From NCBI GenBank assembly GCA_900314995.1, contig OMXK01000024.1, forward strand, positions 16,727 through 80,726: a DNA stretch of 64,000 nt. Reading direction: 5' to 3'. A program made the position numbers and the translations under genes. Below are positions 1-8,240 of the stretch, one piece after another; position 1 is the first letter of the stretch, and each line of letters begins with the position of its first letter. The notes under the pieces were generated by a model, which worked only from the letters and a program-made list of their open reading frames with translations, was not told the origin of the DNA and made no database searches. Origin of the DNA: an uncultured Prevotella sp. (GTDB lineage: Bacteria > Bacteroidota > Bacteroidia > Bacteroidales > Bacteroidaceae).

Positions 1-1
1 G

Positions 2-592
2 TCGGATAGGGATATCCTCCACATGTCGTCGAAGCTCTACGGGCAGCCCACCATGCGCCGTGTCTACTATTCGGGCTATGTCAGCGTGAACACCTACGAT
101 CCGCGCCTGCCAGTCCTGAAGCAGCCTCCCTTGGTGCGCGAGAACCGCCTGTATCAGGCAGACTGGCTCCTGCGCTTCTATCATTTCAAGGTCGATGAGA
201 TTGTCGACGACCAGCATGCCAATCTCGACCTCGAGGTAGATCCGAAGCTTGCCTGGGCCCTGCGCCACCCCGAAGCCTTCCCCGTCGATATCAATACCGC
301 CGACTATGAACAGCTGTTGCGCGTGCCTGGCCTTGGCACGAAGTCGGCGTGGCTCATCGTCAACTCCCGCCGTTTCAATCGTCTCACGTCCTACGACCTG
401 AAGAAGATGGGCGTGGTGATGAAGAAGGCCAAGTACTTTATCACCTGCCATGAACTCACGTCGGCCTATTCCGTGCCCATCGTGGGCATCAATGAGCTCC
501 ACCCCGAGCGCCTGCGCCCGCTGCTCATCTCGAAGGCACAGCAGAAACGCGCAGCGGAGGAACAGCAGCTAAAGTTCGATTTTGGCGAATGA
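2..592 (+). CDS. C-terminal part of a putative DNA modification/repair radical SAM protein
   Basis: The reading frame is open from the first bases of the window, so the gene starts upstream and only about the last 196 residues are visible. The visible part resembles the C-terminal half of the COG4277/TIGR03916 proteins. It has a tyrosine-rich segment (MRRVYYSGY) and then a helix-hairpin-helix-like stretch with VDINTADYEQLLRVPGLGTK, the type of motif that contacts DNA non-specifically. The radical SAM cysteine cluster would lie outside the window. The stop overlaps the start of the next gene by four bases, and that gene belongs to the family that normally accompanies this one. A role in nucleic-acid repair or modification is proposed for the family but not proven. 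The family call is fairly secure; the reaction is unknown. Confidence 0.8.
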   Translation, partial: SDRDILHMSSKLYGQPTMRRVYYSGYVSVNTYDPRLPVLKQPPLVRENRLYQADWLLRFYHFKVDEIVDDQHANLDLEVDPKLAWALRHPEAFPVDINTADYEQLLRVPGLGTKSAWLIVNSRRFNRLTSYDLKKMGVVMKKAKYFITCHELTSAYSVPIVGINELHPERLRPLLISKAQQKRAAEEQQLKFDFGE

Positions 593-1359
593 CGGTTTAC
601 ACCTTCGACGGAACGATGGACGGGCTTCTCACCGCCGTGTTCGATGCCTTTGCCCTCCATGAACAGCCCGAACAACTGCTGAAGGCAGGCGATGCCCTGC
701 CCTTGTTCTGCGACCATCTCTATCACGTATCCACCGACGAGGAGAAAGCCCGTCGGGTATGGACAGGCTTGGAGAAACGGTTGCCGCGCGAGGCCATGAA
801 GCTGATCTCCGTCAGCTGGCTCTCGGAACTGCCGGAGCTTTCTGAACCCCTTTTCCTGTATATCTGCAAGGTGTTCCGTCAGGGCGATATTTCACGCAAC
901 TTTGCCGATGCCGATGTGCTGGCCGTGACGAATATCGCCCGCCGCGTGCTCCATGAACAACTGCGCATGAAGCAGTTTATCCGTTTCCAGAAGGCGAAGG
1001 ATGGAACTTATCTCGCCGTTGTCTCGCCTGACCACGATGTGCTGCCCCTGGTCACCGACCATTTCACCGACCGTTTCAACGACCAGTCGTGGCTCATCTA
1101 TGATGCCCGCAGGCATTACGGCTTCCATTACAACGGGCAGCAGGTGATCCGCATCACCTTTGAAGACGAAGCCGCCGTGCCCTTCAGTCTTGCCGATGGC
1201 AAACTCGATGCCGCCGTGCTCAGCAGCGACGACCAGCTGTTGCAGAACCTCTGGCGCACCTACTTCAAGGCCATCTGCATCAAGGAGCGCATGAATCCCC
1301 GCAAGCAGCTCAACGACATGCCGCGCCGCTACTGGAAATACATGACTGAGAAACAGTAA
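589..1359 (+). CDS. DUF4130 / TIGR03915-type DNA metabolism protein
   Basis: This 256-residue protein is translationally coupled to the radical SAM gene by an ATGA overlap. It opens with YTFDGTMDGLLTAVFDAF and contains FIRFQKAKDGTYLAVVSPDHDVLPLVTDHF in two stretches, both typical of the SAM_7_link / DUF4130 family. The end, with MPRRYWKYMTEK, also fits the family. Members are found almost only next to the radical SAM partner and may act as its substrate-binding or DNA-binding subunit; this is inference from co-occurrence. It is complete and of normal length. It converges on the Crp/Fnr regulator with only 16 bases between the stops. Confidence 0.8.
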   Translation: MTVYTFDGTMDGLLTAVFDAFALHEQPEQLLKAGDALPLFCDHLYHVSTDEEKARRVWTGLEKRLPREAMKLISVSWLSELPELSEPLFLYICKVFRQGDISRNFADADVLAVTNIARRVLHEQLRMKQFIRFQKAKDGTYLAVVSPDHDVLPLVTDHFTDRFNDQSWLIYDARRHYGFHYNGQQVIRITFEDEAAVPFSLADGKLDAAVLSSDDQLLQNLWRTYFKAICIKERMNPRKQLNDMPRRYWKYMTEKQ

Positions 1360-1375
1360 TTGCATGAATCTGCAG

Positions 1376-2068
1376 CTATAGCCTTACCCCTATCGTCGCA
1401 AATGATCCTGCAGCCTTCAACGATAAGACTTTGACATGTCGCCCTTCAACGAGGATAGCACCCTCCTGCTTCAGCTCATTCAGACACCGTTGCAACGAAT
1501 ATTTCTGGATACCGAAATGGTCAGCCAGTTCCTGCCGGGAGAAAGGCAGAAGAACATCTTTCGACTGTTGAAGCTTGATTTGCTCCTCGAGATAAAGTAT
1601 CACCTTTTCTCGTACACTCATGGAGAGCATGCGAACTTTCTTGGTCAGTTGAGAAACAACATTTGAAAGTATCTTGATATAGTTCATCATCAGTCGCGGG
1701 TCATAGCTGAGAATATTTTCAAGATCGGCAGGCCTCAGACGAAAGACGGTGGTATCAGCAGTAGCCTCGATGGTGACGGGGTATTGGTTATCTGAAGCAA
1801 AGAAAAAGGCTGGGGCCAGAAGTTTCCCCGACTGATGGACTGCCACCCTGATAATACGTCCAGAGGAACCCATCATGCTTGCCACCATCTCGCCCTGGAT
1901 AATGATGTCGGCATATTGGCAAACAGAGCCTTCGATGGCATGAAATTCGCCCTTGCAACACCGTACGACCCTATAACGCACCGTGTGCATCAGGTCGATA
2001 ATCTCCGACTCCGTCAGCCCATTAAAAAGCGGGCATCGTCTCAGCCCCTGTAATGTATCAATGTCCAT
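1376..2068 (-). CDS. Crp/Fnr-family transcriptional regulator
   Basis: The 230-residue protein has an N-terminal cyclic-nucleotide-binding-type beta-roll (about residues 10-120), a long dimerisation helix (about 125-165) and a C-terminal Crp-type winged helix (about 177-202, FSRQELADHFGIQKYSLQRC). There are cysteines at about 12, 37, 38 and 50, but not in the spacing of an FNR iron-sulfur cluster, so the ligand cannot be read. It is divergent from the nrf operon and the shared gap holds a perfect palindrome, so control of nitrite ammonification, perhaps in response to nitrosative stress or redox as in the HcpR group, is a reasonable inference. The start is supported by a -7 box just upstream. 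Confidence 0.85.
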   Translation of the reverse strand: MDIDTLQGLRRCPLFNGLTESEIIDLMHTVRYRVVRCCKGEFHAIEGSVCQYADIIIQGEMVASMMGSSGRIIRVAVHQSGKLLAPAFFFASDNQYPVTIEATADTTVFRLRPADLENILSYDPRLMMNYIKILSNVVSQLTKKVRMLSMSVREKVILYLEEQIKLQQSKDVLLPFSRQELADHFGIQKYSLQRCLNELKQEGAILVEGRHVKVLSLKAAGSFATIGVRL

Positions 2069-2085
2069 ATTCTTTTTTTATGGGG

Positions 2086-2094
2086 TCAAAGTTA
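2086..2094 (-). promoter_or_regulatory. promoter of the Crp/Fnr regulator
   Basis: Read on the minus strand this is TAACTTTGA, a match to the Bacteroidetes -7 consensus TAnnTTTG. It lies 18 bases upstream of the regulator's ATG. The position relative to the shared palindrome would allow autoregulation. Confidence 0.5.
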
Positions 2095-2142
2095 AGGAAA
2101 AAGTGTGAATAAAACCAAAAATTAACAATCATTATATGGTTC

Positions 2143-2160
2143 TGGTAACAGTTGTTACCA
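2143..2160. promoter_or_regulatory. perfect palindrome, candidate operator between regulator and nrfH
   Basis: TGGTAACA-GT-TGTTACCA is a perfect inverted repeat with 8-base arms. Its centre is about 45 bases upstream of the expected nrfH transcription start, the usual position of an activator site next to the -33 region. An 18-base palindrome of this sort is what a homodimeric Crp/Fnr protein binds, and a gene for one is adjacent. The assignment to that protein is inferred. Confidence 0.6.
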
Positions 2161-2181
2161 ACTGATGTCCTCAAAATTGAT

Positions 2182-2190
2182 TACATTTGC
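2182..2190 (+). promoter_or_regulatory. nrf operon promoter (-7 box)
   Basis: TACATTTGC fits the Bacteroidetes -7 consensus, with transcription expected to start near 2197. The leader before the nrfH ATG is then only about 17 bases. No good -33 TTG is seen at the right distance, which fits a promoter that needs an activator bound at the palindrome 21 bases further upstream. Confidence 0.55.
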
Positions 2191-2213
2191 CAAATAAATT
2201 GAACCATCAACGA

Positions 2214-2813
2214 ATGAGCTGGAAGAAAATATTAGTACTTAAAGACAAATTCTCCTACAGGCAGAAAGTAGGCATGCTGCTCGTGGCGGGTGTAGTCTGT
2301 GGACTCAGCGGATTGTTTATGTATCTGCTCAGGGCGCATACTTATTTTGTTGGCGACAATCCGGCGGCATGCGTCAACTGCCACATCATGACACCCTACT
2401 ATGCCACGTGGAGCCACTCTTCACACGGTCGAGACGCCACGTGCAACGATTGTCATGTGCCCCACCAGAACTTGGCATTGAAGTATGGTTTCAAGGCGAT
2501 GGACGGACTGAAGCACACGGCCTATTTCGTGATGCACTCAGAACGTCAAGCTCCGATGGCCGAGGCGCTGACAGGGCAGGTGGTGATGGATAACTGCATT
2601 CGTTGTCACCAGCAGTTGAACACGGAGTTTGTGAAGACGGGGCGCATGAGCTACATGCAACAGCAGGCTCAGGGCGGTAAGGTGTGCTGGGACTGTCATC
2701 GAAACGTGCCCCACGGTGGCATGAACTCGCTGATGGCAACACCTGGAGCCGAGGGGGTGACTCCCTTGCCACCATCGCCTGTGCCGGAATGGCTTCAGAA
2801 CATGATGAAATGA
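2214..2813 (+). CDS. nrfH: cytochrome c nitrite reductase small subunit NrfH
   Basis: NrfH is the membrane-anchored tetrahaem cytochrome that takes electrons from menaquinol and passes them to NrfA. The 199-residue protein has one N-terminal membrane helix (about residues 18-40) and four CXXCH haem sites at about 53-57, 77-81, 128-132 and 158-162, as expected for the NapC/NirT/NrfH family. The ATG at 2214 is chosen because the upstream in-frame TTG would lie inside the promoter. The C-terminal tail after the fourth haem is proline-rich. nrfA follows after 41 bases in the same direction. Confidence 0.95.
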   Translation: MSWKKILVLKDKFSYRQKVGMLLVAGVVCGLSGLFMYLLRAHTYFVGDNPAACVNCHIMTPYYATWSHSSHGRDATCNDCHVPHQNLALKYGFKAMDGLKHTAYFVMHSERQAPMAEALTGQVVMDNCIRCHQQLNTEFVKTGRMSYMQQQAQGGKVCWDCHRNVPHGGMNSLMATPGAEGVTPLPPSPVPEWLQNMMK

Positions 2814-2854
2814 AAAATTCAACTAACATCGCAAATAAGTAAAAAAGAAATATT

Positions 2855-4336
2855 ATGGCAAAGCAATTGAAAAAATGGCAAGGTTGGATACTCTTCGGAG
2901 GATCTATGGCAGTAGTCTTTATCCTGGGACTGCTTGTGGACTCGATTGTGGCCCAGAACGAGAAGTTCAAGGCCGACTATCCGCGTGAGTACGAGACGTG
3001 GGCAATGACGGAGGACACCACGTTCAAGTCGAAGTACAACTCGTCGCAAGAGGTTGACGTGCTCGAGCAGCGTCCTGAGATGGTAGTGCTGTGGGCTGGC
3101 TATGCCTTCTCGCGCCACTATAACACCCCTCGCGGACACAAGCATGCCTTAGAGGATATGCGCAAGATTCTGCGCACAGGCAATCCTGGCATTCAGATTA
3201 CGCCCGACTCCATCGCCGGAGACATGCAGCCCGCTACGTGCTGGACGTGTAAGGGCCCTGACGTGCCAAGAATGATGCGTGAGCTCAGCGCCTCGAAATC
3301 GGTCATGGACCCCGCTAACTTCTACGCCAAGAAGTGGAGCGAGCTGGGTGCCGACGAGGTGAACACCATTGGTTGTAGTGACTGCCACGATGCCCGCACG
3401 ATGGACTTGCGTCCTGCCCGCCCCGCCCTCTACGAAGCTTTTGCCCGTCGTGGTCTGAATGTGAAAGATGTGTCCCATCAGGAGATGCGCTCGCTGGTGT
3501 GTGCCCAATGCCATGTGGAGTACTACTTCATCAAGCCTAACGACGAGAAGAATCCCGGCAAGGCAAACTACCTGGTGTTCCCGCACGACAAGGGGCTGAC
3601 CTGCGAGGCTGCTGAGGATTATTACGACGAGATTGGTTTCTACGACTATATCCATCCGCTATCGAAGACCAAGATTCTGAAGGCCCAGCATCCTGGTTGG
3701 GAGATGTCGCAACAAGGCATACATGCCCAGCGCGGCGTGTCGTGTGCTGACTGCCACATGCCCTATAAGCAGGAGGGCGGCGTGAAGTTCTCTGACCACC
3801 AGATACAATCACCGTTGGCCAAGATTGACCGCACCTGCCAGACCTGTCACCGTCAGGATGCAGAGGTGTTGCGCCAAAATGTGTATGAGCGCCAGGAGAA
3901 GTGTAACGAGGTGCGCACCCGTGCCGAGCAAGAGCTTGCCCGTGCCCACTTCGAGACAAAGTTTATCATCGACAAGGGTGCTACCGAGGCTGAGCTGACT
4001 CCCATTCAGGCATTGCTCCGAAAGAGCCAGTGGCGTTGGGACTATGCCATCGCCTCTCATGGTGCCACATTCCATGCACCACAAGAGGTGGTGCGCCTAC
4101 TCTCTCATTCGGTTGACTACGCCCAGCAGGCCCGCCTGCTTATTGCCCGCGTTGCAGCCAAGCATGGGCATACTGATGCCATCCCCGTGCCTGACTATAG
4201 CACCAAGGCAAAGGCTCAGGCTGCCATCGGCCTCGACATGAAGGCACTGAATGAGAACAAACAGCGCTTCCTACAGGAAATCGAACCCAAGTGGATTGAG
4301 GAAGCAAAGAAAAAAGGCAAATTAATTGAAATCTAA
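2855..4336 (+). CDS. nrfA: cytochrome c552, ammonia-forming nitrite reductase NrfA
   Basis: NrfA is the periplasmic pentahaem enzyme that reduces nitrite to ammonium with six electrons. The 493-residue sequence has a non-cleaved-looking N-terminal hydrophobic helix (about 10-33). It carries the diagnostic CWTCK haem site of the active centre at about 129-133, then four CXXCH sites at about 174, 216, 297 and 328. Length and haem order are normal for the family. It forms a complex with NrfH, encoded just upstream. The CXXCK type of NrfA often needs a dedicated haem lyase, and two cytochrome c maturation genes follow directly. Confidence 0.97.
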   Translation: MAKQLKKWQGWILFGGSMAVVFILGLLVDSIVAQNEKFKADYPREYETWAMTEDTTFKSKYNSSQEVDVLEQRPEMVVLWAGYAFSRHYNTPRGHKHALEDMRKILRTGNPGIQITPDSIAGDMQPATCWTCKGPDVPRMMRELSASKSVMDPANFYAKKWSELGADEVNTIGCSDCHDARTMDLRPARPALYEAFARRGLNVKDVSHQEMRSLVCAQCHVEYYFIKPNDEKNPGKANYLVFPHDKGLTCEAAEDYYDEIGFYDYIHPLSKTKILKAQHPGWEMSQQGIHAQRGVSCADCHMPYKQEGGVKFSDHQIQSPLAKIDRTCQTCHRQDAEVLRQNVYERQEKCNEVRTRAEQELARAHFETKFIIDKGATEAELTPIQALLRKSQWRWDYAIASHGATFHAPQEVVRLLSHSVDYAQQARLLIARVAAKHGHTDAIPVPDYSTKAKAQAAIGLDMKALNENKQRFLQEIEPKWIEEAKKKGKLIEI

Positions 4337-4347
4337 GATTTTTGTTG

Positions 4348-4356
4348 TACCTTTGC
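4348..4356 (+). promoter_or_regulatory. internal promoter before the ResB-like gene
   Basis: TACCTTTGC is a strong Bacteroidetes -7 box, with a TTG 19 bases upstream at the very end of nrfA. It would allow the two cytochrome maturation genes to be transcribed separately from nrfHA. The ResB-like ATG is only 18 bases downstream. Confidence 0.45.
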
Positions 4357-4373
4357 AGCAAATATCTTTGGAT

Positions 4374-5255
4374 ATGTGGACTAAACCTTGGAATATGAAA
4401 GAAGGCTTCCTCATTGGAGGAGGTCTTATCATTTCAGGACTGGCACTACAGTTGAGCGTCGGTCATGTAGCGTGGGATTCGTTTGCTTGGCCTGCCAACG
4501 GCATTGTATTGGTAGGGTTCCTGGCAATCATCGCCGTCCTATTTTTATTAAGAAAGCGGGTGTATGCCTTCCAGTTCGTAAGTACTTACCAGGCCGCCAT
4601 ACCGGCATTGGTGTATGCCGTAGTGCTGACCATCATCATGGGACTCACCCGCCAGCTGAAAGATGGCACCTGGCTGAACAATATGCTGTCGTTCTGGCCC
4701 TTTGTGCTCATCTATGTGTATATAGCGGTCATTCTGGGAGTCATCATTTTACGCCGGCTGATGCACTTGAGTTCATGGAAGCGCGACGTTCCTTTCCTAC
4801 TGAATCACTTGGGCCTCTTTATAGCCCTTATTACAGCCACGCTTGGCAATGCCGACATGCAATGCGTAAAGATGATAACCACCGTTGGCGAGCCTGAATG
4901 GCGGGCGCTGACTCAGCAGGGAGTTGTCAAGGAGATGCCCATAGCCATTGAACTGAAGAAGTTTATTATGGAGACCTACGACGACGGAAGCCCCAAGCGC
5001 TTTGCCTCAGAGATTCAGATCCTGACCAAGACGGGCAAGAACATCGAGACCACGGTTGACGTGAACAAGCCCTGCGAGGTGGACGGTTGGAAAATCTATC
5101 AATACGGCTACGACACGCAGATGGGTGCTAAGAGTCAGATTTCTATATTAGAGATCGTCAGCGACCCCTGGTTGCCGTTGGTATATACGGGCATCTACAT
5201 GATGCTGGCGGGAGCGGTTTGTATGTTTGTAATTGGAGGGAGGAGACGCGTATGA
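4374..5255 (+). CDS. ResB-like cytochrome c maturation protein
   Basis: ResB/CcsB is the membrane partner of CcsA in system II cytochrome c biogenesis, which delivers haem to the apocytochrome on the outer face of the membrane. The 293-residue product has four hydrophobic helices in the first 170 residues, including NHLGLFIALITATLG. A periplasmic domain (about 175-260) and a last helix near the C-terminus follow. It is the short Bacteroidetes form, not the ~450-residue form of Gram-positive bacteria. The ATG at 4374 (MWTKPWNMKEGF) is preferred over an upstream TTG inside nrfA. Its stop overlaps the ccsA start. Its likely client is NrfA/NrfH. Confidence 0.85.
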   Translation: MWTKPWNMKEGFLIGGGLIISGLALQLSVGHVAWDSFAWPANGIVLVGFLAIIAVLFLLRKRVYAFQFVSTYQAAIPALVYAVVLTIIMGLTRQLKDGTWLNNMLSFWPFVLIYVYIAVILGVIILRRLMHLSSWKRDVPFLLNHLGLFIALITATLGNADMQCVKMITTVGEPEWRALTQQGVVKEMPIAIELKKFIMETYDDGSPKRFASEIQILTKTGKNIETTVDVNKPCEVDGWKIYQYGYDTQMGAKSQISILEIVSDPWLPLVYTGIYMMLAGAVCMFVIGGRRRV

Positions 5256-6058
5256 GCTGGGAGCAATTTATTTATTTTGCAATGGCTGCAATCCTGCTTT
5301 GGGCTATAGGAGCATGGGCGGCATGGAAAGAAAAAACTGGTTTTGCCTATACGGCAACCATCGTCGGACTGGTCGTTTTCTTCTCGTTTATTCTCTCCAT
5401 GTGGATTTCCCTGGAGCGTCCGCCGCTTCGCACAATGGGTGAGACACGCCTCTGGTATTCGTTCTTCCTGCCATTGGCGGGTTTCATTGTCTATTCGCGA
5501 TGGAAATACAAATGGATACTCACGTTTTCCACGATTCTTGCCTTGGTGTTTATCTGCGTGAACCTGTTTAAGCCTGAGATTCACGACAAGACGCTGATGC
5601 CAGCCCTCCAGAGTCCTTGGTTCGCCCCTCACGTCATTGTCTATATGTTTGCATACGCCGTACTTGGTGCAGCTACGGTGATGGCCGTCTATCTGCTTTT
5701 CATCAAAAAGAAAACAACGGAAAACGCTAATCAGCCCATTGCTGATGAAGAATCAGACATCACCGATAATCTCGTCTATGTAGGCCTCGCCTTCCTTACC
5801 ATTGGCATGCTCTTCGGTGCTCTCTGGGCCAAGGAGGCATGGGGGCACTACTGGTCGTGGGATCCCAAGGAGACGTGGGCGGCCATCACCTGGCTGGCCT
5901 ATCTTGTCTATGTGCACTATCGTAACCTTCCACACCATCGTGAGCGAATTGCTCTCTGGATGCTCATCGTCTCTTTCGTCCTCTTGCAGATGTGCTGGTG
6001 GGGCATCAATTTTTTGCCGCAACTTCGAGAAACGTCAGTACACATCTATAATAGCTAA
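5252..6058 (+). CDS. ccsA: cytochrome c biogenesis protein CcsA, with a replaced 3' end
   Basis: CcsA is the multi-pass haem-handling protein of system II cytochrome c maturation. The 268-residue sequence has about eight hydrophobic helices and the tryptophan-rich haem motif HYWSWDPKETWAAITW. The ATG overlaps the ResB stop (ATGA), with a good GGAGGA ribosome site. After CWWGIN the protein ends FLPQLRETSVHIYNS. A second copy of this segment, ending YLPSAQGSSVHTYNA, lies at 30143-30208. The last ~16 codons therefore appear to be supplied by the integrative element, which uses a 16-base core inside this gene. The gene stays full length and probably active. Confidence 0.92.
   Translation: MSWEQFIYFAMAAILLWAIGAWAAWKEKTGFAYTATIVGLVVFFSFILSMWISLERPPLRTMGETRLWYSFFLPLAGFIVYSRWKYKWILTFSTILALVFICVNLFKPEIHDKTLMPALQSPWFAPHVIVYMFAYAVLGAATVMAVYLLFIKKKTTENANQPIADEESDITDNLVYVGLAFLTIGMLFGALWAKEAWGHYWSWDPKETWAAITWLAYLVYVHYRNLPHHRERIALWMLIVSFVLLQMCWWGINFLPQLRETSVHIYNS
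5996..6011 (+). repeat. attL core (16-base direct repeat)
   Basis: TGGTGGGGCATCAATT is identical to 30146-30161. It encodes W-W-G-I-N near the CcsA C-terminus. The sequences differ after it (element-borne tail on the left, native-looking tail on the right), as expected for a crossover within the core. The exact limits of strand exchange cannot be read. Confidence 0.7.
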
Positions 6059-6114
6059 TTATCAGAGAGTTACAAAAATTCGAGATTAAAGGAGATTAGT
6101 TAAAATTAATTAAA

Positions 6115-6158
6115 GTAGATACAAAAAAGCTACAAGGTAGATACAAAGTAGATACAAA
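6115..6158 (+). repeat. left integrase arm-type repeats
   Basis: GTAGATACAAA occurs at 6115-6125, 6137-6147 and 6148-6158. The last two are part of a 25-base stretch (6134-6158) repeated identically at 30054-30078. Their position about 105-160 bases inside the core, in direct orientation at both ends, fits binding sites for the N-terminal arm-binding domain of the integrase. The alternative, that the 25-base repeat itself is the att core, is less likely because it would not explain the duplicated ccsA tail. Confidence 0.65.
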
Positions 6159-6172
6159 TTTTGTATCTTTGC
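6151..6172 (+). promoter_or_regulatory. integrase promoter overlapped by a palindrome
   Basis: TATCTTTGC at 6164-6172 is the -7 box of the integrase gene, 28 bases before its ATG. The palindrome GATACAA-ATT-TTGTATC (6151-6167) overlaps both the last arm repeat and the -7 box, so integrase bound to its arm sites could shut off its own promoter. Confidence 0.6.
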
Positions 6173-6200
6173 AGCGTGTTTATTTTTAATTGATTTTATT

Positions 6201-7712
6201 ATGGCAAATTTCTTAATTAGAACAACGAAACAGAGTGGCAAGGCAACTCTTTATGTAAGAATCCAAAGAAAGAACCCCAAGATTGATTGGGTGCTTTCTT
6301 CTGGCATTTCAGTAAACATTACGGATTGGCGCAAATATTATGAAAGCGGCAATGCAAAGTTATGGGACAATTATACTAAAGAAGGGAGCATTGGAGCCGA
6401 AATCAAAAAGAAGATGAATTTAGTCAGTGAGACCATTGACCTCCTTTTTGATGATGGCAGCATAAGGAGCAGTGAAGATAAACCTGTATTGGTCGAGGCT
6501 CTTTCCAAGTTAGCTAACCATGATGCTATAATTAAGCGTAAGGAGATTAATCAGCATGAACGTGAGGAAAGGGAGCGTAAGATGCACGAAATTGTTCCTT
6601 GCTGTGAGAACTATATTAAAGGTATAAAGGATGGCGTGATTACCGATAAGCGATGCAGAGAAGGGAAATATACTGAGGGGACAATTGCAGGATGGATTAC
6701 GTTTTTCAACCACCTGAAAGACTATACCAAAGCAGGAACTACATTTGAGGACATTACCCCGGAATGGGTACAACGTTTCCGTCTGTACTTGGAGAAAAAA
6801 GGACTCATGCCTACCACAATTAATAAGTTATGGGGAACAGCTCAACACCTTTGCAGATATTCGGCTTCGCAGGGATGGAATAGGAATGCTATCAGTTTGA
6901 GTGCTTGGGTGACTCCCACTGTTAAGAAAGGTCAGAAACAGACTGAAATCTATCTCACTGAAGAAGAATTAGACGCGCTTTATAAGATGCCGTTAGAAGG
7001 TACTAAAGCCAAAGTTAGAGACCTTTTCTTCATTGGTGTATTCTCTGCACAACGTGTTAGCGATTATTCTGAGTTTAAGCCATACAACATTACCAAGACA
7101 GACAAAGGCACTCCAATATTCAAACTCACTCAAAAGAAAACTGGAAGCAACGTTGAAGTTCCTATTCTGGATGCGCGATGCTATGAGATCTTAGAGCGTT
7201 ATGACTATCAATCCCCTGAAGTACCTCTGCAATACGTGAACCTTTTATTAAAGGACATTTTCAAAGAGTTGGCAAAGTCAGTACCTTCTTTGATGCAGGA
7301 ATATCCAACTGCAATGACTCGACGCGAGAAGGATGCAGAAAGTACATATTTACGCCTTTGTGAGAAAGCCATGAACAATGAGCCAATGACAAAGAATGAG
7401 CTTGTAGAGTATAAGCGCAGGAAACAATATGCCTTTGAGCATGATGGCGAACCCGTTTTCAAGCGTGATGGCAGGGGGAATATTCTTAAATACAAATGGG
7501 AATTGATTACAAGCCACACAGCCAGAAGATCGGCAATTACCAACCTTCACAAATTGGGATTACGTGAGCGCGATTTAATTGTCTTCAGCGGTCATACTAA
7601 TCTAAAGAACTTGGAGAAGTACATTAGAACCGGACTCTCTGAGGAAGCCGACAGAATAGCAGAGAAGATGAATTCTACGGCTAAGACGATAGATTTAAAG
7701 AAGGAAGCCTGA
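6201..7712 (+). CDS. tyrosine recombinase (integrase) of the element
   Basis: This 503-residue protein catalyses integration and excision of the element. It has an N-terminal arm-DNA-binding domain (about 1-60), a helical core-binding domain (about 130-235) and a C-terminal catalytic domain (about 250-495). The catalytic residues are visible: R285 (AQRVSDY), H438 and R441 (HTARR), H464 (SGHT) and the nucleophile Y473. About 80 residues between 350 and 430 lengthen the catalytic domain relative to typical family members. It is the first gene inside the left end and reads inward. A terminator follows. Confidence 0.92.
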   Translation: MANFLIRTTKQSGKATLYVRIQRKNPKIDWVLSSGISVNITDWRKYYESGNAKLWDNYTKEGSIGAEIKKKMNLVSETIDLLFDDGSIRSSEDKPVLVEALSKLANHDAIIKRKEINQHEREERERKMHEIVPCCENYIKGIKDGVITDKRCREGKYTEGTIAGWITFFNHLKDYTKAGTTFEDITPEWVQRFRLYLEKKGLMPTTINKLWGTAQHLCRYSASQGWNRNAISLSAWVTPTVKKGQKQTEIYLTEEELDALYKMPLEGTKAKVRDLFFIGVFSAQRVSDYSEFKPYNITKTDKGTPIFKLTQKKTGSNVEVPILDARCYEILERYDYQSPEVPLQYVNLLLKDIFKELAKSVPSLMQEYPTAMTRREKDAESTYLRLCEKAMNNEPMTKNELVEYKRRKQYAFEHDGEPVFKRDGRGNILKYKWELITSHTARRSAITNLHKLGLRERDLIVFSGHTNLKNLEKYIRTGLSEEADRIAEKMNSTAKTIDLKKEA

Positions 7713-7720
7713 GTTATTGA

Positions 7721-7745
7721 GGGAGTCAAATTGGCTCCCTTTTTC
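7721..7745 (+). terminator. integrase terminator
   Basis: The hairpin GGGAGTC-AAATT-GGCTCCC, followed by five T, lies nine bases after the integrase stop. Confidence 0.75.
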
Positions 7746-7866
7746 ATTCCCCTTCTTTTGCCAAACATTAACCTTTTTACGCGATTTCTTCAGTTTCCAT
7801 CCAATTTTTTCTGAGTTTTTTTCCTAAAAAAGCAAAGATTTTAGTTCCATGGTGTTTCATGGTGTT

Positions 7867-7888
7867 CCACAACGTACTAATTTTGTGG
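7867..7888 (+). promoter_or_regulatory. inverted repeat over the promoter of the HTH pair
   Basis: CCACAA-N10-TTGTGG encloses a TAATTTTGT -7-like box upstream of the first small HTH gene. Just before it the decamer CATGGTGTTT/C is repeated in tandem. This looks like an operator for autoregulation or for the element's XRE repressor. The binder is unknown. Confidence 0.4.
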
Positions 7889-7922
7889 CAAAATCTTTAT
7901 TATTTTTTTAAATGTGAATGGT

Positions 7923-8240
7923 ATGATTAAAGAACAAAAAAGGTTATTGGATAGTTCCGAACTGAAGAAAAAGTTAATGGAACTTGAAAATATGAGTAAA
8001 GAAGAGTTGAAGGCGTATGCCGAAAAACTCGAACGCAAACTTTTCGGTGATCCTATCCCTGAAGGTGAGTTCCTAACTATCACTCAGGTAGGGAAATTGC
8101 TGAATATTAGTCGCTCAACAATTTTCCGATACAGGAAAGAGGGTATTTTAAATACTCACAAGATTGGGAATAAGACTCTGTTCGCTCGTGCAGAAATAGA
8201 CAAGCTAATGAGAAAGGAGGCCAACGATGCAGAATGCTAA
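7923..8240 (+). CDS. small HTH_17 (excisionase/MerR-like) DNA-binding protein
   Basis: This 105-residue protein has a coiled-coil N-terminus (about 1-45) and then a helix-turn-helix of the type FLTITQVGKLLNISRSTIFRY with the following wing HKIGNKTLFARAEIDKLM. This is the HTH_17 fold found in excisionases of Bacteroidales integrative elements. The ATG at 7923 is preferred to a GTG nine bases upstream, but neither has a clear Shine-Dalgarno site. Its end overlaps the next gene by 14 bases. Position right after the integrase suggests a directionality factor or a regulator of excision. Confidence 0.75.
   Translation: MIKEQKRLLDSSELKKKLMELENMSKEELKAYAEKLERKLFGDPIPEGEFLTITQVGKLLNISRSTIFRYRKEGILNTHKIGNKTLFARAEIDKLMRKEANDAEC

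Noticed and set aside
6134-6158. 25-base direct repeat as the att core
   Set aside because: It is repeated at 30054 but does not explain the duplicated ccsA tail outside it; arm-type binding sites inside the true core fit better.
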